In this document: one piece after another, positions 10,481 through 22,259 of the stretch | Layout of the letters: each line of letters opens with the position of its first letter | Numbering within the stretch: position 1 is the stretch's first letter | NCBI GenBank assembly: GCA_000226015.1 | Contig: JH153222.1 | Span: 30,297 to 81,164 of the forward strand | Source: Mnemiopsis leidyi | Lineage: Eukaryota > Ctenophora > Tentaculata > Lobata > Bolinopsidae | Direction of reading: 5' to 3' | DNA: 50,868 nt | The notes under the pieces: model-generated | What the model saw: the letters and a program-made list of their open reading frames with translations, nothing else | Databases searched by the model: none | What the model was told of the DNA's origin: nothing | Made by a program: the position numbers and the translations under genes

Positions 10481-10839
10481 TTTTAATTTTGAAATCACGA
10501 TTTCTGCGAAATTCCCTAGCTTTTCACTTTACTGATTTCTCATTTTACACTTGACCTTAGCTTCTGTCTCAAGTTTCCTTTCCTTACAAAGTAGAATAAT
10601 ATTCTGATCGTAGAGTTTAACTGTTTTGAAATTCCCAGATCGACCTGCAACCAAAGTTTCATCGTTCTTGATATTGTCTGGGACTTAACTCTACTAAATA
10701 AATTAACTACAACCGGGCTGAGTTTTGGTTTAGATTTCATACTGTAAATTCCCACAGGAAACGCAAGTTTTTGATCATTATACCGGTTCAGAATAGCAGA
10801 TATCAATTTATCCGTAAGTTTTAGTAGAATACATAAAAA

Positions 10840-10980
10840 GGTGCAAAGGGTTTTTGCAAAAAAAAGTTTGAAAATTTGGCATGTTTCAGTTAGCTTAAAA
10901 GCCATTTCGACATAGAATGTGTTTGGGGCCATGGCCCCCTTGCCCCCTGTTCCGCCACCCTTGCATTGTGCCATCATTTA
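10840..10980 (-). repeat. GGCC-rich dispersed repeat
   Basis: On the minus strand it begins GGGTGGCGGAACAGGGGGC and continues with a GGCCATGGCCCC core, closely similar to the start of the repeat at 46486. The GTGGCGGA..CAGGGG terminus resembles ends of hAT-type elements (inference). No coding sequence is evident. Confidence 0.5.
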
Positions 10981-11299
10981 CCATGGCCGAATCTGTCATC
11001 TGTAGCAGTTTATTTTTTACTGGAGAATCGCAAACTTGGATTTTCCTGTTTATCTTTATGATTGCAATTTAAAATGTCCCTCAGATATTGTTGTGGGGGA
11101 GCTTGATTGTTGGCTGATCGCTATGTCAATAAGCTATTTTTAGTTCTTCCATTAAATTTGTTAAACCTGGTCCCTGGTACCCTAGCGGCTGTAGGACTGA
11201 TTGCTTAGTGGCGCTTTGGTGATAAATCAGCTAGGTAAGGTATGGGCCTTAATGTTTCCATTATCGGTAACGATTTTCAATAGATGAATCAATATAATT

Positions 11300-11405
11300 A
11301 GGGTGGTGGCAAAAGACACTTAACCAAAAATTTTTAAACCTCGAGACTATTTCAATCAATTTCTCGTCCAATTTGAGCCGTGGTTACAAAAAAAAAGAAA
11401 AAAGG
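11300..11405 (+). repeat. repeat paired with 23765-23905 (inverted)
   Basis: 'TTAGGGTGGTGGCAAAAGAC' through 'CCTCGAGACTATTTCAATC' and an A-rich tail match the minus strand of 23905-23765. At 23.8 kb this segment sits next to the Penelope-like remnant, so it may be a non-coding end of that element family. Confidence 0.5.
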
Positions 11406-11611
11406 TTGCCCCTCCAGTATGACAACATGAAGTGTGGTATACGAGCTTGTTTCTTAGGTTTAAATAAAGATCACATTCAATAAGTGTATGTTACTGTGAA
11501 CTAAATAAATAACAGCTCACTGAATGTTTTCTGTGAACTGAACGATTTACAGCTAACTGAATGATTTACAGCGGATTCGACAAGGGCTGATTTAGATTGA
11601 TAGAGGGTAAG

Positions 11612-12075
11612 GTGTATGTGTGCACATCAACTTAATTAATGGGGGTTTCATGCAGGGTTTAAAAAGTTGGGCATTTTGAGTGCTTACAAGATACAACTTT
11701 ACGGGCCATATATCACCATAGGTTTTGTGAGACGTTGCATAGCCCTGGTGCCACAAAGCAGCAGCCTCCAGGGCGCCCCTCACAACGTGAGACAACACGG
11801 GTTAACTAATAGCTGGTGGGACGGGATCTTTTGCCACAATTTGTAAGGAAATCTATGGGCAAAATCCTATTCAAACTGTACAGCACATTTTGAGTGCTCA
11901 CAAGATACAACCTTACGCGCCCGCGTAACACATTAGAGGTTACTGGGACGTCTTTTTGAGCTCCTAGTTCGGTGATCACGCGTGCGCATAAAGTTGTATC
12001 TTGTGAGCACTCAAAATGTGTGGCTTTTTAAATCCTGCGTTTAATCCCTGCTAATTTAGCCTATGTGCACACATA
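11612..12075. mobile_element. MITE-like element with long inverted ends
   Basis: The left end (11612-11702) and the right end (about 11990-12075) are inverted copies. Both carry TGTGTGCACAT or GTGCACACAT, then a GGTTTAAAAAG-like stretch and CATTTTGAGTGCT.ACAAGATACAAC. An extra copy of the last motif lies inside at about 11888-11915, and a diverged fragment at 13290-13375. No coding capacity, so non-autonomous. Confidence 0.6.
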
Positions 12076-12319
12076 TTGCTAAATGAGAGCGAGAGAGTAA
12101 CGAGGAGAGCTGATGAGAGGGTGGAGCAATGGTGAGAGGGTCGAGGGAAAAGTCAATTTAGTACTACTGCTACTTAGTCTGAACTTAATCTGATCTATAT
12201 ATAATAGCAGATATCTTCCTCCTTATGCCCCTGTCCTGGCTTGATGTTCAACTTTTGTTGTGATCTAGAATCTTCTAGGAGCTCCTTCAATATAACTGTA
12301 AAAGCCTGGGTACAGATGT

Positions 12320-12687
12320 AACAAATAACAAGACTTGCAGCCGCTTTCATTGTGTCAGGCGACCGCTGAATTTCCCGTGTCATGCCATCGCTTATTGTTA
12401 TTACAATTCACGGAATGAGGAATAAAAATACGCAACAGGCAACTCGCATTTCGCAAACCACTAAGTACTAACCAGACGTCATTTCGGTCAATTTCATTGT
12501 TCTGCACGTGTTAAACGCGCGAATTAATGCAGCCGTTCGATGTAAGATTTGAAAACTGCACGCTGCACGCGCAAAGTTTGAACACAGTAGCGCGCGTTTC
12601 TTTCATTGTTTGTTTCAAATATCTTGCATCCTTATTTCTGCATAACGTCACCATTATAAAAATTGTATATGCTAACCTTTATTCGTA
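12320..12687 (+). repeat. dispersed repeat (inverted copy at 24825-25105); ends at gap
   Basis: Includes 'GTGTCAGGCGACCGCTGAAT', a CGCGCGAATTAATGCAGCC-like segment and a GCGCGCGTTTCTT stretch, all found in reverse order on the other strand at 24825-25105. The last 218 bases (12470-12687) are repeated after the N run. Confidence 0.65.
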
Positions 12688-12700
12688 NNNNNNNNNNNNN
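12688..12700. other. assembly gap (13 N)
   Basis: Thirteen Ns flanked on both sides by the same ~217 bases (12470-12687 and 12701-12916), differing by two single-base indels. This is what two unmerged overlapping contig ends look like. Confidence 0.95.
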
Positions 12701-12916
12701 AACCAGACGTCATTTCGGTCAATTTCATTGTTCTGCACGTGTTAAACGCGCGAATTAATGCAGCCGTTCGATGTAAGATTTGAAAACTGCACGCTGCACG
12801 CGCAAAGTTTGAACACAGTAGCGCGCGTTTCTTTCATTGTTTGTTTCAAATATCTTGCATCCTTATTTCTGCATAACGTCACCATTATAAAATTGTATAT
12901 GCAACCTTTATTCGTA
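12701..12916 (+). repeat. second copy of 12470-12687, probable false duplication
   Basis: Near-identical to the sequence left of the gap, starting at the same 'AACCAGACGTCATTTCGG'. See the gap entry. A genuine tandem duplication is the alternative. Confidence 0.8.
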
Positions 12917-13639
12917 CAACGTTCATGTGTTTTTACAAATGGTGTGGATAAGTCGTTAATTAAAATTGTCCGGCTGAACGCTTAAAATCGTGTTACATTC
13001 ATAATTCAATCTAGGTAATCTGTCATTCAAGACAAATTACTCAATAAAACTTCAGTTTAAAAGAATTTTGATCGTATCTCTTGATTGATGGTACATCTTG
13101 TTGCGATTGTTGCATGATTAGAACAAATAATTGAGGCAATCATGTATACATTGCATAATGTGAACTACATTCGTCCGCCGTAGGCAGTTAAGTCTGTTAA
13201 CACAGCTATAATTGTATTCGTATACATGATTAAGTTTGATAAAGTAGCGCGCGCACGAACGTAACGCACGAACGTAATTCTACTCTCAGCCCAAGCACAT
13301 AAGTTGTAGCATCTTGTAAGTACTTTAAAATCAAAATGCGTGGCTTTTCAAACCCTGCATTAAACCCCTGTTAAACCCAAATTGAAAGATTATGTATTTC
13401 TTAAGACTCAAGTTCTAAACCTCTTCTTGATTCAAGTACCTTGAGTTATTTTTCATGCTGTATCCCATCACTCTTATAGAACGTACTAACTTTGCACCAG
13501 GATTGTCGGGTAGAATACAACACAACAACTGCAATTGCCACATTCATATAAGAATTGTGAAGGAACATGATTTATATCAGTCGCAAAACTCAAGGCGTGC
13601 CTCCAGCCAGAAAAGACACATAGTTTTCAGATTCCTTGT

Positions 13640-14220
13640 AATTTCAAGTTGAAAATTTTCATTTTTTGGCTATAGGTGTGATGATTTTTCGGATTCTAGA
13701 CTAAAAAATTCAAATTCCTCGTCAAATTTTACATCAAAATACTTGTCTAACTTTTTTCCAAACTCAAAGTTAAAAAATTCCATTTTGGGGCCTTATTAGG
13801 GGTCACTTAAGGGGTCACATAATCATTTTTGGATTTGAAACTATCAAATTCGGATTCCTCGTCGAATTTTACATCAAAATACTGGTCTAATTTTGTTCCT
13901 AGCTCAAAGTTGAGAACTTCATTTTGGTGTCTTATAAGGGGTCACTCAAGGGGTCATGTGATCATTTTTCGACTCAGAAACTATCGAATCCGAATTCCTC
14001 GTCAAATTTTACATCGAAATACTGGTCTTACTTTTCTGCTAGCTCAAAGTTGAAGATTTCTATTTTGGGGCCTTATAAGGGTTCACTGAATGGGTAACGT
14101 GATAATTTTTGGGCTCCGAAACTATCAAATTCGGATTCCTCGTCAAATTTTACATCAAAATACTGGTATAACTTTTCTTCTTGCTGAAACTTGAAAATTT
14201 TCATTTTTAGGGCCTTAAAG
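13640..14220 (+). repeat. ~140-bp tandem repeat, four units
   Basis: The word CCTCGTCAAATTTTACATC, or a one-base variant, recurs near 13717, 13857, 13997 and 14138, i.e. every 140 bases. Each unit also has GGGGCCTTAT.AGGG and a GGGTCAC pair. Units are diverged by roughly a tenth or more by eye. The array ends about 150 bases before the copia element. Confidence 0.9.
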
Positions 14221-14376
14221 GCCTTCAGATCAACTTTTGACATAGCCTAAGCCTCAGAACCCGCTAAAATGTACAATACCTTGAATTTGAAATCTTGACC
14301 CAATTCAACCGGCAATCTGATAGCTACTCCAAATACAATGAAACAACTTTTTTTAGAACAATGTCATAGTACTTTC

Positions 14377-14526
14377 TGTTAATTCGTTGATACAGTGATA
14401 CTAGACTTAACTGAAACAATGTACAATATTATATTGAACGCCTCACAAATCTCAAGCTGACTTGTCTTCTTCTTTGTCTTTGTCATTTCCTATATGGGAA
14501 TGTCTTGGTGTTAGAGATAGTTGACA
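14377..14526 (-). repeat. copia 3' LTR
   Basis: 150 bases, TG..CA on the minus strand (TGTCAACTATC start, AATTAACA end). It differs from the other LTR at three positions that I can see, about 2 percent. On the minus strand a purine-rich tract (AAAGAAGAGGGGATGAGAG) lies shortly before it. Confidence 0.9.
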
Positions 14527-14589
14527 GTCTCATGATGAGACTCTCATCCCCTCTTCTTTGAATGCTAAAACATTTAAGTCTTTGAAGCT

Positions 14590-14815
14590 TTTCCTGTGTG
14601 ATACCGGTTTCAAATGTCACAGACTGAAACTGCTCTTCATTGCAGTCTTCAGACTCTACCTCAGTCTGGCATCAGAATTCAGATCTTGTATCTGGATGGG
14701 AGATTTATTCTTCTTCTACTTTGAAGTTTTGCAGTCTTCAGACTATTTTCCAGTCTGGCATCAGATCTTGTATCTGGATGGGATATTCATTCTTCTTTCT
14801 TCTTTGAACTTTTTT
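14590..14815. repeat. imperfect tandem duplication in copia 3' region
   Basis: 'GCAGTCTTCAGACT' and 'CAGATCTTGTATCTGGATGG' occur twice about 95 bases apart, between the copia 3'LTR and the end of RNase H. No coding role seen. Confidence 0.6.
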
Positions 14816-15634
14816 AACGATGCTCTGATTCATCGGATTGACCTGCTGTCACAGTTTGATGCATGAACCATGGTTGAGATTCATGGGGTACATTACCCTT
14901 ACCCGGGGACCATTACTTTTTGATAGGACAAACCTATCGAGGTGTATATCCCTCAGTGAAATACTAGGCTGAATAAAAAGCCACTGTCCACCACAGCATG
15001 TAGTCTCATTTGTTCACGCAGTGAGTACTGCGAGGGTTTGGTCAAGCCCCATCCATTGAGATGTATTTGTTATGCACCATCTCTGCCCTTCTAGTGACCA
15101 CACACTCTAGAATGCAAGTGCTTGAAGATATATGCAAAGTGACGCAGATTGACAAATTACAGACTAAAAGAAGGCTGCCCTATAGGAGGGACTTCTGTGA
15201 AGACAAGCGGGCGACGGTCATGCCCAAGTTCATGATTGGTTTTGTTTTTTTTGTTGTTTTTTTTTTTTTCTCTTACCGCTTCTTTGCTTCAGGTGGCTGT
15301 TGTTTTTTTTCTTTTTTTTTTTCAGAAATAAATTAATGAAAGGATGATTATCATAAAAAAGTTTCCCTTCGAAACAAATAAATTCAGGGGGTAATAAATT
15401 AAGCTGGAGGTTACTCTAGAAAAATAAAAAGGGTAAAAATATTTACATTAATCTGATAAAAAAGGTTGTTGGGAGTTAAATTGACAAATTGTTTAAAGAA
15501 ATGCTATGCGAACACTCACTTAAGTTGACATTTAAAAAATGAACTGTAGTTCAAGGATGAACATTCTTTGTATTCAAAATTACAAAAACCCTCAAGCAGA
15601 TTTATGCAACTAAATCACATATGGTATCAAAGTA

Positions 15635-15871
15635 TCAAAAACAGTTTCTAATGTTTGTTCCATCAACACCATGCTTTGTTAGTATATCAGCAGGCATTTC
15701 CTTTGTTCCAATCAGCTTTATTTCAATCTCCTGTTTTGAAATCATCTCTTTGATAGGTGCCATTGAACAAATAAGTATTTTCTCAGTGGGATCTCTAAGT
15801 CCCAAAAGCAGATCATTGAGAGATTTACTGTCAATATGGCTTCTGATCTCTGACGCAGCATTGGGATAGTA
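15635..15871 (-). pseudogene. copia RNase H, C-terminal piece
   Basis: Continues the RNase H broken at 18267: 'HIDSKSLNDLLLGLRDPTEK' holds the late catalytic Asp and the conserved KSL of copia RNase H, followed by 'EIEIKLIGTKEMPADILTKH', the normal end of copia polyproteins. It is separated from the rest of the enzyme by the 2.4-kb insertion. Confidence 0.85.
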
Positions 15872-18266
15872 GGGGGGGGGGGCCACGTCCCTAAAAAGCC
15901 CATTTTTACCTCCGCGGACCCCCAAAGGGCCCTTAAAAAATGGGCTTTTTTGGGCTTTTTTGGGCCCTAGAAAAAATTAAAATCATGCTTTATATTAGAA
16001 TAATTTAGATCAATTCAAAATCGTTCTTTGCATCGTTTTCAATTTTAAAAGGCACTGTATGTATGATTTAACCTGTTGTTCTATTGAAATTTAGTCCCAA
16101 AAACTCCTTATTTGTCCAAATTTGGATCCCAAATTACCACAAATTGGTACTACTAGGATACTACTAGATTACTTCTGGGATACTACTCGGATATTACTGG
16201 GGTGCTAATGGAGTACTAAACGAGTACTACCGGGGCACCGTTGGGGTACTTCTGCACTGGGATACAGCTATGATAATGGGATACTACTGGGTCACTATCG
16301 GGGTACTACAGTGGTACTACTGGGATACTACTGGGATACTAATGGTATACTGTACTGGGTCACTACTGGGGTACTACAGTGGTACTACTGGGATAGTACT
16401 GGGTCACTACTGGGGTACTACAGTGGTACTAAGTTGGGATACTAATGGGATACTACTGGTTCACTACTGGGGTACTACAGTGGTACTACTGGGATACTAA
16501 TGGGATACTACTGGGGCACCACTGGATATTACTGGAGTTCCAAAGGAGTGATGCAAGGGTGCTACAGGAGAAACATAGGAATACTTCTGGGGTACCACTG
16601 GATTCCTAATTGGTACTACAGGAGTACTACTTAGGTACCATTGTTTAACTTCTGGGGTTCTACAGAGTACCAAGTAGGGGTACTACTATGGTACTGCTTG
16701 GATGCTACCCGGGTACTACAGCTGGTTTACTCCTGGTGTACTACTGGCTTACTGGGGTACTACAGAATTGTACTGAGGTACTAATATGGAATCGTTGCAT
16801 CGGGGTACTCCTAGGGTACTATTGGACCTTGGGTACTACATGTGCATTGATTGGGCACTGCTGGGTACTACTGGTTCACTTCTGTGGTATTACCGTGGTT
16901 GAAAAATGTTCTATTGGGATAACACTGGAGAACCTTTGGGTAACACTTTGGCACTACTGCGATACTACTGGGGTACTACAGGGATACTACAAGGATATTA
17001 CTGGGGTGACACTGCGTTATTACTAGGATTCACCAGGAGTACTACAGGGGTACCACTGGAGTACTACTTGTGCACTTCAGGAGTACTAGTGGAGTATCAT
17101 TGCAGTTACTCTTAAGGTACTTTAGAACTACTTAGTTGGGGTACCGCCGGGATACTACTGGGATACTACTTGGGTACTGCAAAAGTACTAGTGAGATACT
17201 GCAGTTTTACGAAGTTGGTGCACTACTAAGGTAGTTCTGGGATACTTCTCAGTGCTGGAGCATTACAGTTTTGTTACTACCGGGATACTACTGGATAACT
17301 TTTGGGATACTTCTGGGGTACTACTGTGGTACTACTTGGGTCGTAGCGGTTTAACTATGGTACTACTCAGGGGGTATTGCCAGTGAACTACTTGAATACA
17401 ACTGGGGTACTACTTTGGTATTGCTGGGATACTGCTAGGGTACTACAGGAATGCTACTGGGTTACTACTGGGGTAACTGCAGGGACACTTCAGGGGTATT
17501 GTTGGGGTACAATTGCAGCACCACTGAAGTACAACTGTGGTGCTACCGGTATACTACATGAGTAGTATAGGAGTACTACTGGAGAACTACTAAGTAGTGG
17601 GGTACAACAGGGACAGAAAATGGGTTAAATTGGGACACTACCTGGGAACTACAGTGGTATAGGTACTACTGTGGTACTACTGGGTTACTACTGGTGTTCT
17701 TCAGTGGTTTATAGGGGTACTATTTGGATATTACTGGGGTACCACAGGAGTACGACTGACAGCAGGACTAGACACTGTATGATCTTTTGCATTAAAGCAT
17801 TAAGAAAGAACTTAACTCACTGTTTCACCTCTAAAACTTTGCCTGACTCTGTTCCTTACCAGTTGCTACTAGGACATAGGTTACCATTTCAAGACAGTAA
17901 TGGACGACCATGATCCCTCTCTTATAGTAGTTAATCTCTCTAACATGTGTTCCAACTTATTTGCCACTGTTGAATGCAAAAATATGGTCTACCTTTACTG
18001 ACTGATACATAATTAAGTCTATTCGATGTAAACTAGTTCTAAAATGATCTCTTTTGAAGCTTTCTCATGGTGAAATTGATATAAATAACAGTATTTCGGC
18101 CAGTTTTGATCATATCTCCCATAATTATTACCCAATATACTGCCTAAAGTTGGATAAAGTCATAAAATTTTAGGGCCCAAAAAGTCCCATTTTTACCTTC
18201 GGGGACCCCTCAAGGGCCCTTAAAAAATGGGCTTTTTTGGGCTTTTTAGGGACGTGGCCCCCCCCC
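15872..18266. mobile_element. 2.4-kb element with repeated ends, inserted in copia RNase H
   Basis: The outer ends are inverted: GGGGGGCCACGTCCCTAAAA at the left (from 15872) and its complement at the right (to 18266). Just inside, ~65 bases recur in direct orientation ('AAGGGCCCTTAAAAAATGGG' at about 15926-15945 and 18205-18230), and each end can fold on itself through TAAAAAGCCCATTTTT-like arms. The interior is a degenerate minisatellite (16140-17760) plus ~400 bases of plain AT-rich sequence. No transposase is encoded, so it is non-autonomous. Copia coding sequence resumes on each side. A clear target duplication is not visible; GATA-like words flank both ends. Confidence 0.75.
16140..17760 (+). 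repeat. degenerate minisatellite, GGTACTACTGG-type unit
   Basis: About 1.6 kb made almost wholly of 10-12-base words like GGGATACTACT, GGGGTACTACAGT and GGTACTACTGGG, with frequent substitutions and length changes. The word GTAC is self-complementary. Open frames through it on the plus strand just translate the repeat (G, Y, W, T rich) and are not genes. Confidence 0.9.
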
Positions 18267-18639
18267 GATATAAATCTTGCAGTGTTTTCTGAATGAATAC
18301 GGAGTGATCAACAGCTTTCATTAATGCAAGGCATTCAGCCTCTAGTGTACTTTGGCAGGTTCGCTCAATCTTTATAGATTTCCAGACCACTGGATTTTTC
18401 ACAACTTGGTCACTGTCTGAGACAAATATGATGTATCCACACTGTGATCCATTTCTTGGTAAACTATTGTATGATGCATCAGAATAGCTGATGATCTTCC
18501 AGGTTTTCTCGATGCTGACTATTTTATTGAATGTAAGACAGATCCCTGGACTGTTGTGCAATTTCCGGACCAACTTATTCAGATTAATCATATTTTGGAC
18601 ATTGGGATCACTGAGGTAATTCGAGAGTACACATATCAT
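18267..18639 (-). pseudogene. copia RNase H, N-terminal piece
   Basis: 'SYSDASYNSL' is the first catalytic Asp region of copia RNase H, and 'STLEAECLALMKAVDHSVF' carries the catalytic Glu. The frame runs into the GC-rich end of the inserted element at 18266 and resumes at 15871. Confidence 0.88.
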
Positions 18640-19958
18640 ATGTCATATGATATGTCTGGACGAGTTTGTAGAGAAAGCCATAAGATTTGACCACAGATGG
18701 ATCGGTACTGTTTGTATTCACCAGTTGAAAGAGAGTATGTTTTTTGCAATTTCCTTTTAGAGGAAACTTCTATGGGCTTAAGACTTTTGACATAATCATC
18801 TTGATAGACAGATATAGACAAATCTTCATTCTGTAGAACATTTAAACCCAGATAAACAAACTTATTCTCTGACATTTCTCCAACAGTAAACTTTGAAAAT
18901 ATACTGGTTTTCAAGAGCTGTTCAAAATTGCTTGTACCTCCATAAATGAAATCGTCAACGTGGATTGTCATGATACCCTCAATATTTCCATCCTTTAACC
19001 AGTAGAAAAATGCATCATCATGAGGGCATTTCTTTATTTGAGCTTCTTGAATGGTCTCCTTCACAATTTCATACCATTGTCTTGCTGCGTCGCTCAAACC
19101 ATAAACACATTTCTTAAGTTTCCAAAACACATTCTTCTTTTTGTATTCTTTTGGAGGTATTAGGTACACTTCCCTTTCAATAGGTTTTCCTTGTAAGAAT
19201 GCTGATGCTATGTCAAGACTTTTCAACTGCCATTTCATGGATGCAATTACTGTAAAAAGTAATCTCAATGATTCTTTACGACATGTGGGACTAACTGTTT
19301 TGGTATTATCTAAAACTTCATCAAGATATCCTCGAGCTACCAGTCTAGCCTTTCGTTTATATCCCTTGTCAGTAGTTACCCAAGTGACAGAGATAGGGTA
19401 TATATCCTTATCTTGTATTTCAGGGCTCTCCATATCTACTTCTTCATAAACATCGTTTAGTTTCCATTTTCTGAGCTCTTCTTCTTTTTCTTCTGCAAAA
19501 ATATCTTTCTTTTCTACAACAATTTGTAGAGACTTCTTTTCATTTCTAGCTTTAGCTGCTATAAAACTTTGTTGCTTATGACTCGAATCCACAGTGTTAG
19601 AAATCTCTTCGTTTTGTGTTGTCTGGGGTTGTAAATCTCTGTTGATTATACTAGCTTGAGTTGGTTGATTTTCTTCAGCTGTAATGCAATCTAACAAGTA
19701 GTTTTGAACATTCTGAAACTCCATTTCTGGCTCATTTAGTGTTGTACTCTCTGTTTTGTTTCCTTTTTCATAATCTTTTCTGTAGATGTCATTTACTTGA
19801 ACCACTTGACATCTATGACATCTGACAAACACAGCTCCATGTCTAACAAATATTATCTTTCTGTCTGTCCCAATTACTGTACCTGGACCTCTCCAACGCT
19901 TCTCGTTATCTCTTTTGTAATATACCAGGTCACCTTGATTGATTTCTTTAGAGTACAC
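18636..19958 (-). pseudogene. copia reverse transcriptase
   Basis: Long open frame with the copia RT pattern: 'RKARLVARGYLDEV', 'LKSLDIASAFLQGKPIEREV' (first catalytic Asp), 'VYGLSDAARQWYE', 'MTIHVDDFIYGG' (the YVDD-type catalytic pair as VDDF), 'FVYLGLNV' and 'YRSICGQILWLSLQTRPDI'. The first ~190 codons are the integrase tail and spacer. It overlaps the preceding frame by ~85 bases and is out of phase with it. Confidence 0.9.
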
Positions 19959-20293
19959 ATCTCTGACTTGATGAGCAAGGGCCCGACGAATCTTTTCTGA
20001 GCTTCAGATTTGATTTGTTCCCTTCTTGCAGAATAAATAGCGTTGATATGCTCAGCCACCTTTTCACTTACTGTTTTGTCTTCAAGGGCTGACAATTTAT
20101 CTGCTTTATCCTCTAATGATGGGATATTGGGATTAAAACCAAATACTAATTGATAAGGTGAAAACCCGTTGATGTTTGATAAGCAATTCTTTGCATGGAC
20201 TGCCCAGGCAAGAGCAGTTTCTATAGAACAGTCCGGGTTGTCTTCCATGATTTTTGTGACATTTCTTGACAACAAATCATGGTGGCGCTCCAC
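19874..20293 (-). pseudogene. copia integrase, C-terminal part
   Basis: 'MERHHDLLSRNVTKIM' holds the region of the third integrase catalytic residue (Glu2), and 'NGFSPYQLVFGFNPNIPS' is the conserved post-catalytic motif. It is broken from the upstream core by a disruption between 20365 and 20293. Confidence 0.85.
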
Positions 20294-20364
20294 TAATCCG
20301 TTACTCCATGGAGCTTCAGCACCTGTAGTAGCTATGTGTACTCCTAATTTCTCACATAGATGAT

Positions 20365-22235
20365 CTATGATAGATCTGTGTAACTTTTATTCACGTATTC
20401 ACCACCATTGTCAGTGAGAGCTCTTTTCGGAACACCAAAGATGCTTATCCAGTGGGTAAATATGCTTTCAACAATGACTTCTTTGTCTTTCGATTTGATA
20501 AGCTTCGAACTTGAGAATCTTGTAGCATGATCAATGATATGATGAAAATACATGCTCTTTCTAGCATCAAAACATTTTAGGTCCATTGCTATGGTATCGT
20601 TGAAATTTTTTGCTAGTGGAAAACACACTATTGGTTTTCTCTCTTGACGCTTGTACCTTCTGCAGATATCACAACTCTCTGAGATTCTCTCAATGGCATC
20701 AAATATTTCTTTTCTTGTCTCTCCACCAGTCTTTACAAAGGATTTGAGTTTTTCTGCAGGAGGATGAGCAAATTGTTTGTGCAGTTTTTCAGCAATCTTT
20801 TCAACATTCTCTTTACTTTCTTCACTAAACAACACACAATTTTCTGTTGAACATAGACATGAATTATCGATTGAGTTGTTGTTCAGCTTTATACTGCAAT
20901 GTCCACTCTCTGTGTAATGAAGAGGCTTTGTAACCCCATATGCAGTAACTGTATCATTTCCCATATCAATCACCATGTTTGCTTTCTGCATAGCACTCTT
21001 ACTTAAGAGCAGAGGAATATCAGCATCTACCACTTGTGTCTGAATCATAACTTCTTTATCATTTATCACAGCTGGTAAAGTCATTCTTATGGTCGATGGA
21101 TTTGTTGGGTTGTCTCCAAAACGAAAGTCAATCTTATTTTTCTCAGTCTTAATGTTTTTCTTATCTTTGTCTGACAGCCCATCAACATATGCTTCTAACC
21201 AGCCCTTTCCACAAACAGATATGTTGCATCCTGTGTCCAAAACTGCCATATCAAAATTTTCTCTGGTGAAATTCCTCATTGTCTGGGGATCATTATCATA
21301 AGATGGGGAATTTTGAAAGAGTACCACATCTTCTGTCTCTTGATAAAATGTGGAAGAGGAATCTTTGTCGGGGCAGTTAATCGCAAAGTGATTGATTGAT
21401 TTGCAGATATTACATACCATGGGGTTTCCATATTGGTCAAGTGGGTTGCTTTTCTTTCCTCTTCGATTCATGGTGTAGTTACGAGAGTATCCTTGATTTC
21501 TATTTCTTGAACTATACTGTCTGTATCCTCCTCTTGATCTGTTAAAGTTTCCTCTGTAACTGCTATTACCTCTACTGCCCCTTCCGAAATAGGTACAGTT
21601 TTTCTCTTCATTATTCTCAGAACCATCAGCATAAAAAGGTTGGTCATCTTTTTCAACTTTCACTTTGAAGTCTTCATGTAATGATTCCGATGGGTGTCTG
21701 TCTATAGTGATTTTCTTTATTTGATCACACATTGAGTTGTAATCCAATTTATCAACTGTTGCTCTAGCTAGAGCAATCTGTTCTTGGGACAAGTTAGCAC
21801 TGTTTAATAGTTCATATGCTAACACTGACTCAGGCAATTCTATCTTATACTCCTTTAGAGTCTTTTCACGTTTATCAAATTCTAATAGATACTCATGGAC
21901 TGTCATATTTGGTCCCCTACTAAACTTTCTGAATTCAGCATAAGCCTGATATCGCTCTTTCTCAACATCTTCCATGTATATCTTGTCCAGTTCTTCTGTG
22001 AGGCGTTCGACTCCGGAAATTTTCTTTGTTTCACCATCAACTTGTCTGTCAACACCATTTTTGAGTTCCGCTCGAGGAATTTGAAGAGCTACTTGCTTAG
22101 CTCTGTCTGGTAAACTTAAGACAATCATGGCAGCTCTTTTTCTTCTTCTAATGATGTGACATCTTGCCACAGGAGAAGTTCTTTCTTAAAAGATACATAA
22201 GACTTTCCCAACTTTGGAATAAGAAACTTGTCCAT
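20365..22235 (-). pseudogene. copia gag - protease - integrase N-terminal part
   Basis: The natural ATG is probably at 22235-22233, just inside the 5'LTR; an A-rich slip near 22140 shifts the frame, after which the sequence is open to 20365. Order: gag helical region, RGG-rich basic stretch, zinc knuckle 'CNICKSINHFAINC' (CX2CX4HX4C), protease 'MAVLDTGCNISVCG' (DTG), HHCC zinc finger of integrase ('HKQFAHPPAEKL ... CDICRRY'), then integrase core 'TIAMDLKCFDA' and 'LTDNGGEYVN' (first two catalytic Asp). This is a cellular retrotransposon polyprotein with no envelope gene. Confidence 0.9.
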
Positions 22236-22259
22236 TTCGTAACCACTTCTAGCTACCAC

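Noticed and set aside
12527-12985. Two open frames with the same start
   Set aside because: They are the duplicated sequence on each side of the N gap; the frame has no domain and is probably part of a repeat.
16270-17565. Several plus-strand open frames rich in Gly, Tyr, Trp and Thr
   Set aside because: They are literal translations of the GGTACTACTGG minisatellite in shifting frames; no start context and no domain.
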